Source: Coriaria nepalensis (Eukaryota > Streptophyta > Magnoliopsida > Cucurbitales > Coriariaceae). Taken from it: a stretch of 64,000 nt of DNA. Below are positions 58,909-64,000 of this stretch, piece by piece. The position numbers and the translations under genes are program-made. Each line of letters opens with the position of its first letter. Position 1 is the first letter of the stretch. The notes beneath the pieces are model-generated. The model did no database searches and had not been told where the DNA came from. It saw only the letters and a list, made by a program, of their open reading frames with translations. Location: assembly GCA_027186245.1 (NCBI GenBank), contig CP114490.1, positions 1,751,001-1,815,000 of the forward strand. The letters run 5' to 3'.

Positions 58909-60087
58909 CTTGAAGCTTCCTCCTCGTTACCTGAGCTGATGGTGCCCGTCGGATGCTGCTCCGTAAGCTCAACTCAACTCTGCAGCAGAGGCATTGATCA
59001 CAAAACCGCTACTATAGTACTGGATCAAGCTATAAAAAAACTACTAGAAAAGAAAAACGCAACAACAGATCTGACTTCTGAGACAGAAGAAGGTGAATCG
59101 TTACAAACTGATAGACTAGAAAAGCAATAATCATACTGTTTAAAATCCGCAAACAATCAGAATCGAGCCTCTGCTGATAGTGATAGTGATAGTGATTTAT
59201 GAAAAGCGTAGGAATATAGATTATAGGAGCCGGTTTGTTGCTGTCAAATTTGGGATTTCCTTTGACAAAAAGGTGCAACTACTCACTGGGAGCATCGCAA
59301 CTCGCCATCTCCTCCATGTGCTCGTACAGATCTTTTGAAAATTGAATACAAAAACTTTTTCTCTGAAGTATAAATATAAATAAAATCTGGAGGAGGAGGA
59401 GGAAGATATTCAAACTTCGAGAGTTTTGGCGTTCAAAAGATGCTCAGAGATTTTAAACTCGGGCTGTTGGATTTATCGGGATCTACTACTTCTACATCCA
59501 ACGGTCATTAAAGGGACGGAGATGTATTAAGTATTTAAACCAGGGCCCAGCCCAATTAACTACATGACGTGGCGATTCGAAAATCGTGTGGTTTAAAAAC
59601 TGGATGTGTCGCATGGGATGCTTATTTTATATGAGATGGTTAAAAATAGAAGGGAGACACGCAACTTCATCGTGAATAGACACAGAGACATAAATGTTGA
59701 CTTGCCATGAGCACTATGGGCCCAACAGGCCGAGACCTAAGCCCAGTCAAGGAAGGATTAGAGCAGGCCCACATGAGTACTGACTGTGGGGGCATAACAG
59801 GTCGTCGGTTCGTAAAGATCATGCCCAATTCTCACATGGGTACTCAATTTCATTTCCCACATAGACGTATACGTTGATTCATGGTATACCAAGAGACTGG
59901 TTCAAAAGCCGAATTTCATCTCTTAGCCGATAAAAAGAAAAGAGAAGCCAGATTCCAATCATGAGGCTCAAACAGCGTAGACAGATGAAGAATAATACTT
60001 TCCAATTAAGATATTCTATCTACTTTCCAAACTTGATGAAAAATCAAGCTTCATCATCATCACTTCCAGCAATTTGTTGTTCCTGGC
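58909..60087. other. Upstream region of the BPP-like gene
   Basis: Promoter/5' UTR of the minus-strand gene, with GGCCCA/GGGCCC motifs near 59545-59550 and 59717-59722 and a short GGAGGA tract near 59388-59402. TGATAG repeats occur near 59175-59192. No gene recognised. Confidence 0.5.
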
Positions 60088-60500
60088 TTAGTACTTACTT
60101 CCATCAGGACCCAACACCTGAAAACTGCATATCAGTATTAAATGGATGTCAACAAGGAAAGGAGAAAAACAAATCTACTTCGTTCACCGTGATTAATTTA
60201 TAACATAATCATGACCTTTCTAGGATGAACTTTCCTTCCTAGTATTTCTGTGCTTTTTCAAAAGCCGACTCCTACAAGGATAGATTGAATTGGAAGGGAG
60301 AAGATGATATCAAAAGGAAAAGGGAAGGATACTAAAAGAGGTGGATATTCTTACATATTTCCACCCTACAATGGAGCCACAGCTGACACAGAATATGTCA
60401 ACAACAGTGTGCATTCCTGTCATCATCATCCGTTCTTCTTTTTCCCCTTCTGTGTCTTTAACTTTGCCACCCATAATTAGATTAAATGATGCATCAGCTA
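60088..60500 (-). pseudogene. Yippee-like (YPEL) zinc-binding protein, broken
   Basis: Yippee proteins are small (about 120-130 residue) zinc-binding proteins of unknown plant function. Three remnant exons keep their splice sites: about 60490-60355 ([29 protein letters not shown], then GTAAGA), 60271-about 60215 (ESAFEKAQKY stop EGKFILER) and 60124-60088 (FQVLGPDGSKY stop). Defects: a TAG replaces the Lys codon in KYKEGKF; the second exon's end is irregular; the last exon stops right after SKY, losing the WVS... end; and the N-terminal exon with the first Cys pair is not found. The left flank before GEKEERMM (GGKVKDTE) is diverged. Between the BPP-like gene and LHCB4 this matches the ancestral neighbourhood (a Yippee gene next to LHCB4.3 in Arabidopsis, from memory). 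Confidence 0.8.
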
Positions 60501-61437
60501 GAACAGGACATCCATAGATTGATTTTACAAAACAAACTTTTCTGTCCACTTATACAAAACAAACGTGGAGAGGATGTCAGTATGTCATTACCCCAGCTCA
60601 ATATCGAGAGTATACAATGAGAGTAATGCAGGCCCTAAAGTATTCAGAAACCTCGCTCAAGAAGCCCTACTAAACCAGCTTTCAGTTTCCACAACAAACA
60701 TACCAAAAAGAGAGTTCTGATAGAACCCTTTTAGCTAATGTGGGCCAGAATAAATTATTATGATCATGAAAATATGTTCAGAAGTAGATAACTGGGATGA
60801 TCAAATTGATCATAACCATCGGAAAGGAAATAATCATAATCATTTGTGAATGTCATGGCTGATAGTGTTACCTTGCAACAGGGTATAAGAAAAAAGTTGA
60901 ATGCCCATTAACACTTACACTTAATCAAACAGATATGCCTTTTCCGTGTATGCAATGATAAGACCGAAACACAAAAGCAAAATAGAGTACTAGAAATGTC
61001 CATGAATCTTTCCTCACGTCACTACGGATCCCAGAAAATTAGAGGCATATGGCAATAGCCTCGAAACTACTAGAAATTAATGGTTTTCATGCAATTTCCA
61101 AACTCTGGCCTTGTGATCCATTTCTTAATCCTTGTAATGAGCCGACGACTTAATTGTGTTAAATGTTAACAACGTTGTTTCAGATTTTTTTCGTAGCAAA
61201 TTCATGACAGTGGTCACAATGAAGGAATCAGACTTGATTCCCTTTTTTATATTTATTTTGCAATATTGTCCAATTACCAAAATTCCCCCCTTTTTTTTTT
61301 CTTTGTAAAATTTTTGCATCAAAGAGGGGAGAGAGAGGCAGGGAATCATTGCAAACCATATTTCATACAAAGCAGCAATTAACTCGGCTAAGTACATGAT
61401 ATAATAGTATATTATAATATATAATTAATTTAATTAA
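60501..61437. other. LHCB4 3' flank
   Basis: No gene seen. AT-rich close to the LHCB4 stop (TAATTAATT tract at 61421-61440) with a T run at 61289-61299. The 90-codon minus frame at 61125-61397 matches nothing known. Confidence 0.5.
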
Positions 61438-63214
<1,777 letters not shown>

Positions 63215-64000
63215 TCAATTACTACTTCCCTGGCTCTGTTTCTTGCGATTTCCCTCCATAATTCTCTGGAATTCCTTCTCACTAGCTGCAATTACACGCT
63301 TGGCAAAGTCGAATGTGGTAAGCCTTATGCTGCGTTTCAGAAAGGATGTAAAGGAATATCAGACAAAAAAGCCAACCATGACGTTGGTAAGGACCCAATT
63401 CCATTTTCACAACTAGAATGAATACGAACCTGCTGTTTGGTAGGGTCTTCAATACATTCGGCACAAATCCCCTGTATAAACCAATGATTCCATCACGTGC
63501 CACAATACCTGCAACACAAAAATGAACCGAGATATAGAAAAGTTAACCATATGTCCAAGCAGGAAGATATAAATTTCGGCTACCTGTTACCAACTACTTC
63601 CTACATCTCTGCATATTTATTCAGTTCTTAATGCAAGGAGTTCCATGAATTCCCCCCCACCAAAAAAAAGAATAATCTTTGTTTATTGACATTTCACTGT
63701 GAAAAATACCCGGAAAGGCATCTAATACTGTCTTGTAAGGTGTACCCCTCATTTGCATCTGTCTTCTGATGGTGTCTAAGGGATAACAAGTCAACGTGGA
63801 AAGGGAAGATGACAGCAAGGCTGTTATTAGAGATGCTTCAGCTCGCTTTTGAAAATTTTCCGGCAAGGACTTCTTGACTCTGTAGAGAGAAACACAACAA
63901 CATCTAAGCTTTAATATCCTAGCTGAATTTCCCTTACTCAAGATAAAACAGGGTATTGGTGGACTCACAGATCAAAAACGCAAAAGTTCACAGCTATATA
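63215..64000 (-). CDS. TAAC: Chloroplast ADP/ATP carrier (TAAC/EAAC type), 3' part
   Basis: Mitochondrial-carrier-family nucleotide transporter of plastid membranes. Exons visible: >64000-63969, 63879-63710, 63508-63430 and 63329-63215 (stop TGA); the 5' half is beyond the window. Sequence runs YIAVNFCVFDLVKKSLPE, LSTLTCYPLDTIRRQMQMRG (the carrier signature PxDxxRRQ, third repeat), TPYKTVLDAFPGIVARDGIIGLYRGF, PNVLKTLPNSSIRLTTFDFAKR, and a charged C-terminal tail. CYPLDTIRRQMQMRGTPYK is typical of the thylakoid (TAAC, At5g01500) and envelope (EAAC, At3g51870) carriers; neighbourhood with LHCB4 favours TAAC (At5g01500 lies near LHCB4.1 At5g01530, from memory). No defects seen. Confidence 0.88.

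Overview
The window is nuclear DNA of a flowering plant, almost certainly a eudicot. The evidence is multi-exon genes with GT-AG introns, AT-rich intergenic DNA (large parts well above 65 % A+T), many simple-sequence tracts, and plant-only families: laccase, GPAT cutin/suberin acyltransferase, CP29 antenna protein, SQD2, AUX1/LAX, NPF. The species cannot be told from the sequence alone. I rebuilt the gene models by hand from splice sites and reading-phase arithmetic; every complete model closes in frame.

Layout, left to right: 3' part of a laccase (+, cut by the window start); a DIVARICATA-type two-repeat MYB (+); a decayed, still intron-bearing SQD2 sulfolipid synthase locus (-) with a solo LTR in its first intron and a small poly(A) retro-insertion just beyond its broken 3' end; a small intronless Ser-rich gene (+); an NRT1/PTR (NPF) transporter (-); the proteasome lid subunit RPN8 (-); two more NPF paralogues in tandem (-); a GPAT6/4/8-type bifunctional acyltransferase/phosphatase (-); about 9.6 kb with no recognisable gene; an AUX1-type auxin influx carrier (+); a plastid-type CBM20 starch-binding-domain protein (+); a 16-exon CPL2-type CTD phosphatase (-); a degenerate 65-bp minisatellite; clathrin light chain (+); a Ser/Pro-rich basic protein of the BPP/'DWLLTPP' family (-); a Yippee-like pseudogene (-); LHCB4/CP29 (-); and the 3' part of a chloroplast ADP/ATP carrier (-, cut by the window end).

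The genes do not form one pathway. Several touch plastid function (CP29, ADP/ATP carrier, CBM20 protein, the dead SQD2) and several the cell wall or surface (laccase in lignification, GPAT in cutin). What ties them together is descent: as I remember Arabidopsis, the order interleaves genes of two or three duplicated segments (At2g38080-38120, At2g40060-40110, At5g01190-01530). The window looks like a relatively unfractionated version of that ancestral block, in which two ancestral members (SQD2 and Yippee) have decayed in place.

I found no clearly new biological system. The most informative observations are the two relic genes at their presumed ancestral positions, the solo LTR and three small retro-insertions with target-site duplications, an NPF clade lacking the ExxER proton-coupling motif and starting in a 25-nt exon, the minisatellite with a hairpin in each unit, and a GC-AG intron in CPL2.
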